Below, piece after piece: positions 7,383-13,939 of a stretch of DNA of 33,494 nt (position 1 is its first letter; each line of letters begins with the position of its first letter). The stretch is from Candidatus Falkowiibacteriota bacterium (lineage in GTDB: Bacteria > Patescibacteriota > Patescibacteriia > JACRDY01): NCBI GenBank assembly GCA_016218485.1, contig JACRDY010000034.1, positions 1 to 33,494 on the forward strand, given 5' to 3'. The translations under genes were made by a program, and so were the position numbers. The notes beneath the pieces are model-generated. The model was not told the DNA's origin, searched no databases, and worked only from the letters and a program-made list of their open reading frames with translations.

Positions 7383-7601
7383 TTAGGCGCCACGGATTCG
7401 TGGGTCGCTGCCGCGGTGATGGGTGACGATGTCTCTCGTGAAGCCGTGTCGGCCTGGCGCCGAATGACTATCCGCCGGAGAGGCTTCCAAAGTGTCATAC
7501 CCACACTGTGGGCAGCGTTCTGGAGCTTCAGTCAGGTCAGCGTAGTAGGCGAAATATGTGCAGTGCCGACAGAATACATTGGCCGGGGGCATTGGATTCA
7601 T
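7383..7601 (-). CDS. Small zinc-ribbon protein, unknown function
   Basis: A 72-aa protein with two CxxC knuckles, C11/C14 (FCRHCTYF) and C30/C33 (RCPQCGYDT), spaced as in a compact zinc ribbon. The C-terminal half is polar and probably disordered. It is a real gene by its signals: AGGAGGT at 7607-7613 six bases before the ATG, TATTAT at 7617-7622, and a terminator hairpin just after the stop. It lies opposite to its neighbours in the gap between lepA and the small membrane peptide. No function can be assigned. Confidence 0.75.
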   Translation of the reverse strand: MNPMPPANVFCRHCTYFAYYADLTEAPERCPQCGYDTLEASPADSHSAPGRHGFTRDIVTHHRGSDPRIRGA

Positions 7602-7606
7602 GTGAT

Positions 7607-7622
7607 ACCTCCTCTCATAATA
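7607..7622 (-). promoter_or_regulatory. Ribosome site and -10 box of the zinc-ribbon gene
   Basis: AGGAGGT (7607-7613) and TATTAT (7617-7622) on the minus strand sit so close that the leader would begin within or just before the ribosome site. This is one of the few perfect Shine-Dalgarno sequences in the window. Confidence 0.6.
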
Positions 7623-7663
7623 CTCTAGCGATATTTGGCAGCGGAGTCAATAAAACGGTGTGT

Positions 7664-7768
7664 ATGAAATTAAAACAGAAGAAAAGAATAGAAAAGCTCA
7701 TCTGGGTCATTTTGACGATCATCATTGTTTTTACCATGGTGGTCTGGACGGCGAGCATTGGTTTTTAG
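7664..7768 (+). CDS. Small single-pass membrane peptide (34 aa)
   Basis: A 34-residue ORF with a strongly basic N-terminus (MKLKQKKRIEK) followed by about 20 hydrophobic residues (LIWVILTIIIVFTMVVWTA) and a short tail. The charge pattern predicts an N-in single helix. Tiny membrane peptides of this shape are common in CPR genomes. It has no obvious ribosome site, and its start could be one of the nearby alternatives in frame. Function unknown. Confidence 0.5.
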   Translation: MKLKQKKRIEKLIWVILTIIIVFTMVVWTASIGF

Positions 7769-7794
7769 GGTGGAAAAGAGTTTAGAAAGATTTA

Positions 7795-8517
7795 ATGTTT
7801 GGCGTGCTATGGTTTTGGGATATGTCGTATCCTCAAGATCGTAATATACACCGGCCAAGCCATATTTACCTAGATAGCCAAACGTATTTTGTTACCGCTC
7901 GAACGTTAGATGGAGTAAAATACTTTCACAGCACCTTGAAAGATTTAATTTTAGAGAGCCTACAATTAGCTCAAGAAAAATATAAGTTTAAATTATTTGC
8001 TTGGGTAATCTTAGATAACCATTATCATTGCTTATTAGAGGTTAACCAGGGGATGGATCTTGGTAAGATTATTCGTTTTATTAATGGCAGATCAGCTCGG
8101 TTGTTAAAGAAAAGTAAGCTGTGTGACGCACCTTCTAGGTGCGTTATGTCTGATACACTAGTAACGAAGCCAGAGCCTTCGTCAGGCAAGAATTACCACT
8201 TACCAATACTGAAGCCAGCCCGCCCCGCTTCGCTTGGCGAGGCCCATTCACCAATAACGAAGCCAGAGGCTTCGTCATGCCGACCAATTTGGTATCAGTA
8301 TCGTGAAAAAATTGTAGATACGGAGAAGACGTTTTATACTTATTTTAATTATATTCATTTCAATCCGATTAAACATAGTTTGGTGAGCAATAAACAAGCA
8401 CTGACGCGTTATCGCTATTGCAGTTATCGATCGTGGCTTGATAAAATGGGTGTGGAATGGGTAGATGATGTTTCGGTGAGTTATCCGGTAGAATCTCTGG
8501 AAATATTAGAAAGTTAA
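7795..8517 (+). CDS. REP-associated tyrosine transposase (RAYT, Y1/HUH family)
   Basis: A 240-aa single-strand DNA transposase related to IS200/IS605 TnpA. The HUH-type metal motif is NHYH (H76, H78) in FAWVILDNHYHCLLE, and the conserved YIHFNPIKHSLV motif (residues 186-197, with Y186) lies in the catalytic-tyrosine region. Family members usually have a short link between INGRSARLL and the WYQY segment; here residues about 109-164 are extra and are encoded by three or four small palindromes, kept in frame. M10 (ATG at 7822) is an equally good start, since RAYTs usually begin close to the YFVTART motif. RAYTs mobilise REP-type palindromes, so the inserts may be its own substrates. Confidence 0.88.
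   Translation: MFGVLWFWDMSYPQDRNIHRPSHIYLDSQTYFVTARTLDGVKYFHSTLKDLILESLQLAQEKYKFKLFAWVILDNHYHCLLEVNQGMDLGKIIRFINGRSARLLKKSKLCDAPSRCVMSDTLVTKPEPSSGKNYHLPILKPARPASLGEAHSPITKPEASSCRPIWYQYREKIVDTEKTFYTYFNYIHFNPIKHSLVSNKQALTRYRYCSYRSWLDKMGVEWVDDVSVSYPVESLEILES
8126..8275. repeat. REP-like palindromes inside the transposase gene
   Basis: Perfect hairpin ACGCACCT/AGGTGCGT at 8126-8144; ACGAAG...CTTCGT at 8164-8182; a GC-rich CGCTTCGC..GGCGAGGC segment near 8226-8243; and perfect ACGAAGCC/GGCTTCGT at 8257-8275. The second and fourth share the string TAACGAAGCCAGAG. They add about 56 codons without a stop or frameshift. Confidence 0.8.
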
Positions 8518-8569
8518 GATTGCCGGTTGAGGAGTGTCTTTAATTCCCAATATCTAATTTCTCTTTTTT

Positions 8570-10366
8570 ATGTCCAAACTCTGGCAGGTATCATCAGCCG
8601 CCCCCAAAGAATTTACTGACAAATTCCCGGAAATCAATCCGGTGGTTTTGCAATTACTGTATCACCGCGGCCTGGATACACAGGAAAAAATAGATGAGTT
8701 TTTCAATCCCGACTATGAGGGTGATATCCACGATCCGTTGCTGTTTGCCGATATGGCTAAAGCGGTAGAGCGGATTTTCACCGCCATTCAAACTGGACAG
8801 AAGGTTATGGTGCACGGCGACTATGACGCTGATGGGGTGACCAGTTCGGTCATCATGGTGTCAGTCTTGAAAAAACTGGCGGCGGTTTTTGGCCCGGCCG
8901 GCGAAGCGGCGGACGACCACATTGATATTTTTATTCCGCACCGCGAGCTGGACGGCTATGGCTTAAAAGAAAAAAATATTTTGGAATTCGCCAAAGCTGG
9001 CGTCAGCCTGGTTATTACCGTCGACTGCGCTACCAGTAACGTCCGGGAAGTGCAGCTGGCGAGCGAGCAGGGGATGGAGGTGATTATTACCGATCACCAT
9101 CAGGCGGGCCATACCCTGCCGGCGGCCTATGCCATGATCAACCCGAATGTGCCGGGAGAGCCGTATCCCTTTAAATTTTTGTCCGGCGCCGGTGTGGCTT
9201 TTAAAGTAGCGCAGGCCCTGATTCATCAGGCCAAAACCAAAGCGCCTAAGGAAAACTGGGAGGCCTTTGAGAAGTGGCTGCTGGACTTGGTGGCTATCGG
9301 CATTGTGGCTGATGTCATGCCGTTGTTGGGTGAAAATCGGACGCTGGTCAAGTATGGACTGGTGGTGCTCAATAAAACTTCGCGCCTCGGTCTGCGCGCG
9401 CTCTTGTTCAAAGCCGGCATTGGCGGTAATGGCAGGATGGCCAATGGCCTGCGTGATTTGCTGCCCAAAGCGGGCCTCAACACCTATTCTATCGCATTTC
9501 AGATTGGGCCGCGCCTCAACGCCGCTGGCCGGATGGATCACGCCAATACCGCCTACGGCCTGTTGATGACCACTGACCCGGCTGAAGCGGAAACGTTGTC
9601 TGACCAGATTCAGGAGAGCAATACCGCCCGGCAAACACTGACGGAGACGATTATGCGCACGGCGGCGCCGGCCTGTCAGGAGCAGGTGACGGCGAATCAC
9701 CAGCTGCTCGTGATCTATGGTAATGATTGGCCTACCGGCGTTCTCGGCCTGGTGGCTGGTAAACTGATGGATCAGTTTGGCCGGCCGGTGATTGTCGCTT
9801 CGTTCTATCAGGGTAAAGTGGTCGCCTCTGGCCGGAGCCTGCCGCAGTTTGATCTGTTCGTGGCCTTGGGGCAGCAGGAAAAATATTTTACCAATTTCGG
9901 CGGTCATCCGGCAGCCTGCGGTTTTACCTTACAAGATCCTCAGTCGGTTGAAGCCTTTCAGCGCGACATTCAGGCGGCGGCGGACGCTCAACTGGCCGGT
10001 GTACAGTTTGGAGCGCTCTTGGAAATCGCGGCCGAGATTGACCTGGCGGCGATCACCTGGGGGTTGTATGATGAATTAGAAAAGATGGAACCGTTCGGTG
10101 AGGCCAATCGTCGGCCCTTGTTTCTGCTGCGGCAGCTGGCGGTAGACGGCGTGGAGCCGCTCGGTAAAGATCAGACGCATCTCAAGCTGATGGTTAAACA
10201 AGCCAACGGACTGGTCAGGAAGCTGATCGGTTTCGGTCTGGCCAGCAGTTTCGGTCATCTGCGACGGGGCGATCATGTTGACGCGGTGGTGGAGGTGGGG
10301 GTGAATGAGTGGAATGGGAATAGAGAATTGCAGATGAAGGTTGTTGATATGAAGATGAGTGGTTGA
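8570..10366 (+). CDS. recJ: Single-stranded-DNA-specific 5'-3' exonuclease RecJ
   Basis: A 598-aa DHH-superfamily nuclease used in recombination and mismatch repair. Metal-binding motifs are clear: VHGDYDADG (residues 81-89, motif I), VDCATSN with D152, and the DHH triplet at 175-177 in ITDHHQAG. The DHHA1 domain carries the FGGHPAACGF motif near residue 445. A C-terminal OB-type domain follows (DELEKMEPFGEANRRPLF). Length is typical of RecJ (about 560-600). A weak start context: ATG follows a T-run with no good ribosome site. Confidence 0.95.
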   Translation: MSKLWQVSSAAPKEFTDKFPEINPVVLQLLYHRGLDTQEKIDEFFNPDYEGDIHDPLLFADMAKAVERIFTAIQTGQKVMVHGDYDADGVTSSVIMVSVLKKLAAVFGPAGEAADDHIDIFIPHRELDGYGLKEKNILEFAKAGVSLVITVDCATSNVREVQLASEQGMEVIITDHHQAGHTLPAAYAMINPNVPGEPYPFKFLSGAGVAFKVAQALIHQAKTKAPKENWEAFEKWLLDLVAIGIVADVMPLLGENRTLVKYGLVVLNKTSRLGLRALLFKAGIGGNGRMANGLRDLLPKAGLNTYSIAFQIGPRLNAAGRMDHANTAYGLLMTTDPAEAETLSDQIQESNTARQTLTETIMRTAAPACQEQVTANHQLLVIYGNDWPTGVLGLVAGKLMDQFGRPVIVASFYQGKVVASGRSLPQFDLFVALGQQEKYFTNFGGHPAACGFTLQDPQSVEAFQRDIQAAADAQLAGVQFGALLEIAAEIDLAAITWGLYDELEKMEPFGEANRRPLFLLRQLAVDGVEPLGKDQTHLKLMVKQANGLVRKLIGFGLASSFGHLRRGDHVDAVVEVGVNEWNGNRELQMKVVDMKMSG

Positions 10367-10370
10367 AAAT

Positions 10371-10456
10371 AATCCCATTCCTAAATCTTAATTCTTAAAT
10401 CTTGCATTGAAATACTCAAAACGAGGATTTAAGAATTAAGATTTAGGAATGGGATT
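10371..10456. repeat. Long A/T-word palindrome between recJ and the RNase H gene
   Basis: A perfect 31-bp inverted repeat (10371-10401 and 10426-10456) of the words CCTAAATC, TTAATTC and TTAAATC with a 24-base loop. Words match those of the palindrome at 5401-5505 and of the tract at 23790-23830. Confidence 0.85.
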
Positions 10457-10471
10457 TAAGAATTTGGCAGT

Positions 10472-10888
10472 ATGTTATACCACCATTGCATTATCTACAC
10501 CGACGGGGGCGCGCGCGGTAATCCAGGTCCAGCCGGCATCGGCGTGGTGGTTTTAGATTCGCATAAAAAAGTCATCGCCGAGTACAGGGAATATATTGGC
10601 GAGGCGACGAACAACCAAGCGGAGTACCGGGCGGTGCTGCTGGCTTTAGCCAAAGCTAAAGATCTGGGTGCGCGGGAGATTGATTTCTACCTGGATAGCG
10701 AACTGGTGGTCAAGCAATTAAACCAAGAGTACAAAGTCAAAGACCAGGATCTGGGGGTGCTGTTTGTCAAAATCTGGAACCAGTTGCCTGATTTTCAGCG
10801 GGTGAGATTCAGCCATGTGCGCCGAGAGCAGAATCGGCGGGCTGATAGACTGGTCAACCAAGTTATTGATGCGGCAGGAAAAAGCTAA
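10472..10888 (+). CDS. Ribonuclease H family protein (RNase HI type)
   Basis: A 138-aa RNase H-fold protein that cuts the RNA strand of RNA-DNA hybrids. The four acidic catalytic residues are in place: D11 (YTDGGARGNPGPAG), E51 (NNQAEYRA), D75 (YLDSELVV) and D125 (NRRADRLVNQ). It resembles the short 'reverse-transcriptase-like' RNase HI group without an N-terminal hybrid-binding domain. It follows recJ after a palindromic spacer and may share its transcript, which would group two nucleases of DNA repair and R-loop removal. Confidence 0.92.
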   Translation: MLYHHCIIYTDGGARGNPGPAGIGVVVLDSHKKVIAEYREYIGEATNNQAEYRAVLLALAKAKDLGAREIDFYLDSELVVKQLNQEYKVKDQDLGVLFVKIWNQLPDFQRVRFSHVRREQNRRADRLVNQVIDAAGKS

Positions 10889-10975
10889 AATGAAGAAGGC
10901 CGGCGGTATTTTCCGATTTCTCGGAATTTCCCGCTGGCCAGCGTCCTCCCAGCGTCCTCCTTATTGACACCATCA

Positions 10976-11110
10976 CTATCGCACCAGTTGGAGCGCGAGC
11001 CAGCCGGAGGCGGCGAGAATGACCAGTGTCACGGCGGTTATGATTTGACCGCAACGACGGTGAGTCGCTGCGATGCGGTTGAGTATCCCTCCTTTGAATG
11101 AGCCAAACAA
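10976..11110 (-). CDS. Possible small membrane peptide after tlyA
   Basis: A 44-codon frame starting with TTG at 11110, 11 bases after the tlyA stop and with a GAGG-like ribosome site. It encodes a basic stretch (ILNRIAATHRRCG) and then one hydrophobic helix (QIITAVTLVILAASGWLALQLV). The charge layout and position suggest a real single-pass peptide, but the start is non-standard and no homolog is recognised. The rest of the gap (10889-10975) has an imperfect hairpin around 10898-10940 and a tandem repeat of CAGCGTCCTCC. Confidence 0.3.
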   Translation of the reverse strand: MFGSFKGGILNRIAATHRRCGQIITAVTLVILAASGWLALQLVR

Positions 11111-11121
11111 GTGCCTCGCTA

Positions 11122-11931
11122 TCAGTCTGACGCCCGCGGCGATTTTTTGAGATAAAGAAGAAATTCTTCGTTACCCCCAACTCCCTTGATTGGCGATGCC
11201 ATTAGGTCTACCGGTGTGAGCCTTTCTTTTACTGCGAGTGTCTTAATAGTGTCGATTACCTGCTTATGCAAAGCGGGATCGCGCACAACTCCTTTTCTAA
11301 TGTGCTCTCTCCCAACTTCAAATTGCGGTTTTATCAACACCACCGCCTCGCCACCATCCCGCAGTAGCTCGGTCACTTTTGGCAATACATGTTTGAGCGA
11401 GATAAAAGAGACATCCACAGTGACAACATCAAGCGGTTCAGCGAACCACGCGCTCACTGCCGCGCGAATGTTTTTGTCTTCCATAGTGATTACGCGTTGA
11501 TCATCCCGTAGTCGTTGCGCGAGTTGATCATGCCCGACATCTAAAGCATAAACTTTTTTTGCTCCTCGATGCAAGAGGACATCGGTAAAGCCTCCGGTTG
11601 AAGCTCCGATATCAAGACACACCGCATTGGTGATATTGATCGGCCACGTCTCTAGAGCTTTTTCCAACTTCAAACCCGCTCGCGAAACCCAAGGGACATC
11701 TTCAACTATCATCTCTACCGTCGCATCAGGAGCACACGGTGTAGCCACTTTGGTAATTGGTTTCCCATCGACTAACACATGGCCTGCTTTGATCAATGCG
11801 TTTGCGCGCTCTCGTGACTGCGCGTACCCAAGCCGTACCAACAATCGGTCGAGTCTTACCAGTGGTTTCTTTTCCATTTTAATCTCCGTATTTGGTGCTT
11901 CTGGTTGTTCAATGGATTTTTTTTCTCCCAT
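11122..11931 (-). CDS. TlyA-type rRNA 2'-O-methyltransferase (S4 + FtsJ-like)
   Basis: A 269-aa protein with an N-terminal S4 RNA-binding domain (RLDRLLVRLGYAQSRERANALI, about residues 26-85) and an SAM-dependent methyltransferase domain with motif I LDIGASTGGFTDVLL. TlyA proteins methylate rRNA cytidines at 2'-O; some are annotated as haemolysin A. The frame is open further upstream, but ATG at 11931 is chosen because AGGAGGT (11938-11944) stands six bases before it and a good promoter lies further upstream. It is on the minus strand, opposite to the flanking genes, and is separated from the upstream peptide gene by a terminator. Confidence 0.93.
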   Translation of the reverse strand: MGEKKSIEQPEAPNTEIKMEKKPLVRLDRLLVRLGYAQSRERANALIKAGHVLVDGKPITKVATPCAPDATVEMIVEDVPWVSRAGLKLEKALETWPINITNAVCLDIGASTGGFTDVLLHRGAKKVYALDVGHDQLAQRLRDDQRVITMEDKNIRAAVSAWFAEPLDVVTVDVSFISLKHVLPKVTELLRDGGEAVVLIKPQFEVGREHIRKGVVRDPALHKQVIDTIKTLAVKERLTPVDLMASPIKGVGGNEEFLLYLKKSPRASD

Positions 11932-11955
11932 ATATCCACCTCCTTTATATAACCA

Positions 11956-11984
11956 AGTGTACTCGTTTTTGGCCTTTTTATCAA
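11956..11984 (-). promoter_or_regulatory. Promoter of the TlyA gene
   Basis: TTGATA (11979-11984), a 17-base spacer and TACACT (11956-11961) on the minus strand, then the strong ribosome site and ATG at 11931. This supports the shorter start. Confidence 0.6.
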
Positions 11985-12030
11985 ATATACGTACTGGGCA
12001 TATACATAACTGTGAATCTTCAGTGTTAAA

Positions 12031-12061
12031 ACGCCCCACGTCTTTGCGAGACGTGGGGCGT
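12031..12061 (-). terminator. Strong intrinsic terminator after the peptide gene
   Basis: A perfect 13-bp stem (ACGCCCCACGTCT / AGACGTGGGGCGT) with a five-base loop, followed on the minus strand by TTTTAA. It ends the radical SAM-peptide transcript 22 bases after the peptide stop and isolates it from tlyA. Confidence 0.88.
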
Positions 12062-12082
12062 GTGACAGCGTTCGGCGTGTGC

Positions 12083-12271
12083 CTACGAGCTGTACTTCTT
12101 CGGGCTGCAGGGCGAGCCGCTCTGGCGGCAGCACCCTGACTCGGCGGCTCCCATCATCTGACGAGACTGATGTCCGGTGTCGCTTCCGGAAACGCCAGGC
12201 GCGTTCCAGGTGACGGTCAGACGCTGCTTCGCCGGGACCTGATCCTTGGACTTATTCTGTCCGTTTTTCAT
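12083..12271 (-). CDS. Candidate RiPP precursor peptide (62 aa, C-terminal Cys core)
   Basis: A 62-residue peptide beginning MKNGQNKSKDQVPAKQ and ending GCCRQSGSPCSPKKYSS, with its only cysteines at 47, 48 and 55. The N-terminal part is polar and leader-like (RLTVTWNAPGVSGSDTGHQS); the C-terminal 20 residues would be the core. The start is fixed by AGGAGGT at 12278-12284, six bases before the ATG; an upstream in-frame ATG at 12304 would add 11 residues. It lies directly downstream of the radical SAM/SPASM gene on the same strand and is followed by a strong terminator. Function is inferred from this pairing; the sequence itself is not one I recognise. Confidence 0.6.
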   Translation of the reverse strand: MKNGQNKSKDQVPAKQRLTVTWNAPGVSGSDTGHQSRQMMGAAESGCCRQSGSPCSPKKYSS

Positions 12272-12508
12272 TTCCTCACCTCCTTTCCCCTTTGGATTAC
12301 TCATTTTTCCCTCCACGGGATAGACTGGGTCAATCGAGTCTTTGACCACCAAGACAAGGAGAGTTCTTTTGTTGAGCTTGCACTCGATCCGTAAAACTCA
12401 CAAAACGTTTTTCCCGTGCTTTTACGACTATGGATTTTTAGTCAACCTCGACGCTTTCGTTCGCATAGAGGATTTGTGCATGTGAAGAGGCATGTTTTGA
12501 TTTCTTGG

Positions 12509-13795
12509 TCAATACTGCCTCTCGACCGTATGGTTGTCAAATACGACATCAATCGTACGCGGGTCTTCGAACGCCAAGGCGAAGATTTTCGGCAGCAGCA
12601 TTTGGTGTGCACGGCACGTGTACGCAGACGGGTTCAGCAGATCATTGTTGTCCCATCCACCCTGCATGGGACATCCGCCTCCGCAGATGAGTTTGAGATT
12701 GCAACCCGGGCAGTTGGGATAATTGCGCCAGTGCAATAGATCAAGAAACCGCCGCTTGTCGTCGTCGATTATGACCCGGCCGCTTTCCGTGCAGCGGCCG
12801 TAGATCATGGTGTCGGCGTAGGCGTCGTCCATGCGCGCGACCTCAAGACACGAGGTGATCAACCCGGTCGGAGTGACGGTGACATTGCTTCCTTCGCCGG
12901 CTCCGCAGTAGTACCCCGAGGTGGGCCGTGAAATAAACGAGTTGTCTATCTTCACCGGCAAACCGTGTTCTGTGATCCACTTCAACGACGAGAGGAACAT
13001 TTCCACGAATTCCTCAAGGTCAGGAACGAGCGATCGCTCGCCACGCGAGAGCACCGAGTGATGAACTGGTTCTATCTTGATGTAGCGGGCGCCGAGGGAG
13101 GAAATCCGTTCAATAGATTCAATCATGCGCGCGGTGCCGTCACGCGTGATGGTGAGCTGAACGGTCAGAGGCACATCTGCAGCGACCAGTTCCTTTATCG
13201 TCTGCTCGACGATCGCGTCTGACGGTGCATGTGTCGCGAGCGGTCTGCTCTTTGCATGCATGACGCCGTCGAATGAGATGCGCGTGCTTGCTCTGTTCTC
13301 GACGAGCCACTGTCGTTGCTTCTGGCCATGGATGCCATTACTGACCACGACGACTTCGACGGAAGCGAATCGTTCGCGGCCGTAACAACATATCTCGTCC
13401 ATCACGCGGAAGTTCATGAACGGTTCGCCACCGCCAACGAAATAAACAGTCAGAGGCTTGGCGTGCGGATCGTCCGTCTTGCTCGCGGTCCAGTCGATGG
13501 CGTGTTTCGCCGTTGCGAGTGGAAGGGATGTTTGATTTTCTCCGCCTCTGGCATAGCAGTAGATGCAGCGGAGGTTGCAGTCGAACGTGGGCATGAACGC
13601 GATGCTTGGTCCGAGCGGCGTGTGTGTTGTCGATGCGTTGGCGTGGGCAACGATTACGCGCCGTTCTTCCGCGCGTACCTGTTCGATTTCCTCATCTGGG
13701 ACATTCGGGATGAAACTGATGCGGTTTTCCGAGATCAGGACGAGATGTCTGTTGTCGATTCGTACAATATCCAAGATGGCTGTCTGGGCGTCCAT
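12509..13795 (-). CDS. Radical SAM/SPASM peptide maturase
   Basis: A 428-aa radical SAM enzyme. The 4Fe-4S motif is CNLRCIYC (C73, C77, C80), followed by GGGEP (121-125) for SAM binding. The C-terminal SPASM domain has cysteines at 297, 316, 335, 362, 365, 371, 375 and 394, including the CGAG...VTPTGLITSC and CPGC..KLICGGGC patterns, enough for two auxiliary clusters. Such enzymes install thioether or carbon-carbon links in ribosomal peptides, or act as anaerobic sulfatase-maturing enzymes; no sulfatase is nearby, whereas a Cys-bearing small peptide is encoded 237 bases downstream. The N-terminal 60 residues precede the barrel and might bind the leader, which is untested. Good promoter upstream. 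Confidence 0.92.
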   Translation of the reverse strand: MDAQTAILDIVRIDNRHLVLISENRISFIPNVPDEEIEQVRAEERRVIVAHANASTTHTPLGPSIAFMPTFDCNLRCIYCYARGGENQTSLPLATAKHAIDWTASKTDDPHAKPLTVYFVGGGEPFMNFRVMDEICCYGRERFASVEVVVVSNGIHGQKQRQWLVENRASTRISFDGVMHAKSRPLATHAPSDAIVEQTIKELVAADVPLTVQLTITRDGTARMIESIERISSLGARYIKIEPVHHSVLSRGERSLVPDLEEFVEMFLSSLKWITEHGLPVKIDNSFISRPTSGYYCGAGEGSNVTVTPTGLITSCLEVARMDDAYADTMIYGRCTESGRVIIDDDKRRFLDLLHWRNYPNCPGCNLKLICGGGCPMQGGWDNNDLLNPSAYTCRAHQMLLPKIFALAFEDPRTIDVVFDNHTVERQY

Positions 13796-13818
13796 TGTCT
13801 CACTTTCTTTTGGTTTTT

Positions 13819-13866
13819 AATAAGCTGTTATGACTACCACCATGATAGGGTCATAAGTAGCTTATT
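13819..13866. promoter_or_regulatory. Inverted repeat at the radical SAM promoter (candidate operator)
   Basis: AATAAGCT (13819-13826) and AGCTTATT (13859-13866) with an inner TTATGAC/GTCATAA pair (13829-13835 and 13850-13856). The right arm touches the -10 box and expected start site of the radical SAM gene, so it fits a repressor site better than a leader hairpin, although both are possible. Confidence 0.5.
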
Positions 13867-13893
13867 ATTATCATTACCCCCCCGTCTTGTCAA
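13865..13893 (-). promoter_or_regulatory. Promoter of the radical SAM gene
   Basis: A consensus TTGACA (13888-13893), 17-base spacer and TAATAA (13865-13870) on the minus strand. The leader would be about 60 bases. This is the best sigma-70-type match in the window. Confidence 0.8.
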
Positions 13894-13895
13894 GG

Positions 13896-13920
13896 AAAAT
13901 AGCCCCCGCGGCTATTTTTT
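13896..13920 (+). terminator. Intrinsic terminator between divergent promoters
   Basis: AAAATAGCC/GGCTATTTT stem with a CCCGC loop and a run of six T on the plus strand. It lies between the minus-strand radical SAM promoter and the plus-strand beta-helix promoter and would stop plus-strand read-through into the surface protein gene. Confidence 0.7.
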
Positions 13921-13922
13921 GT

Positions 13923-13928
13923 TATAAT
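13923..13928 (+). promoter_or_regulatory. -10 box of the beta-helix protein gene
   Basis: TATAAT with the ATG at 13940, 11 bases after the box, so the mRNA would have a leader of only a few bases. No consensus -35 is seen because the terminator occupies that space. Confidence 0.5.
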
Positions 13929-13939
13929 AAAGCCAAACT

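Noticed and set aside
8963..9907. Long minus-strand open frame (314 codons) opposite recJ
   Set aside because: It lies wholly inside a clear recJ, has no ribosome site, and its product is His/Gln/Arg-rich low-complexity, as expected of an antisense shadow.
11627..12139. Plus-strand open frame of 170 codons opposite tlyA
   Set aside because: Crosses the tlyA promoter and a terminator, no ribosome site, and the product has no recognisable domain.
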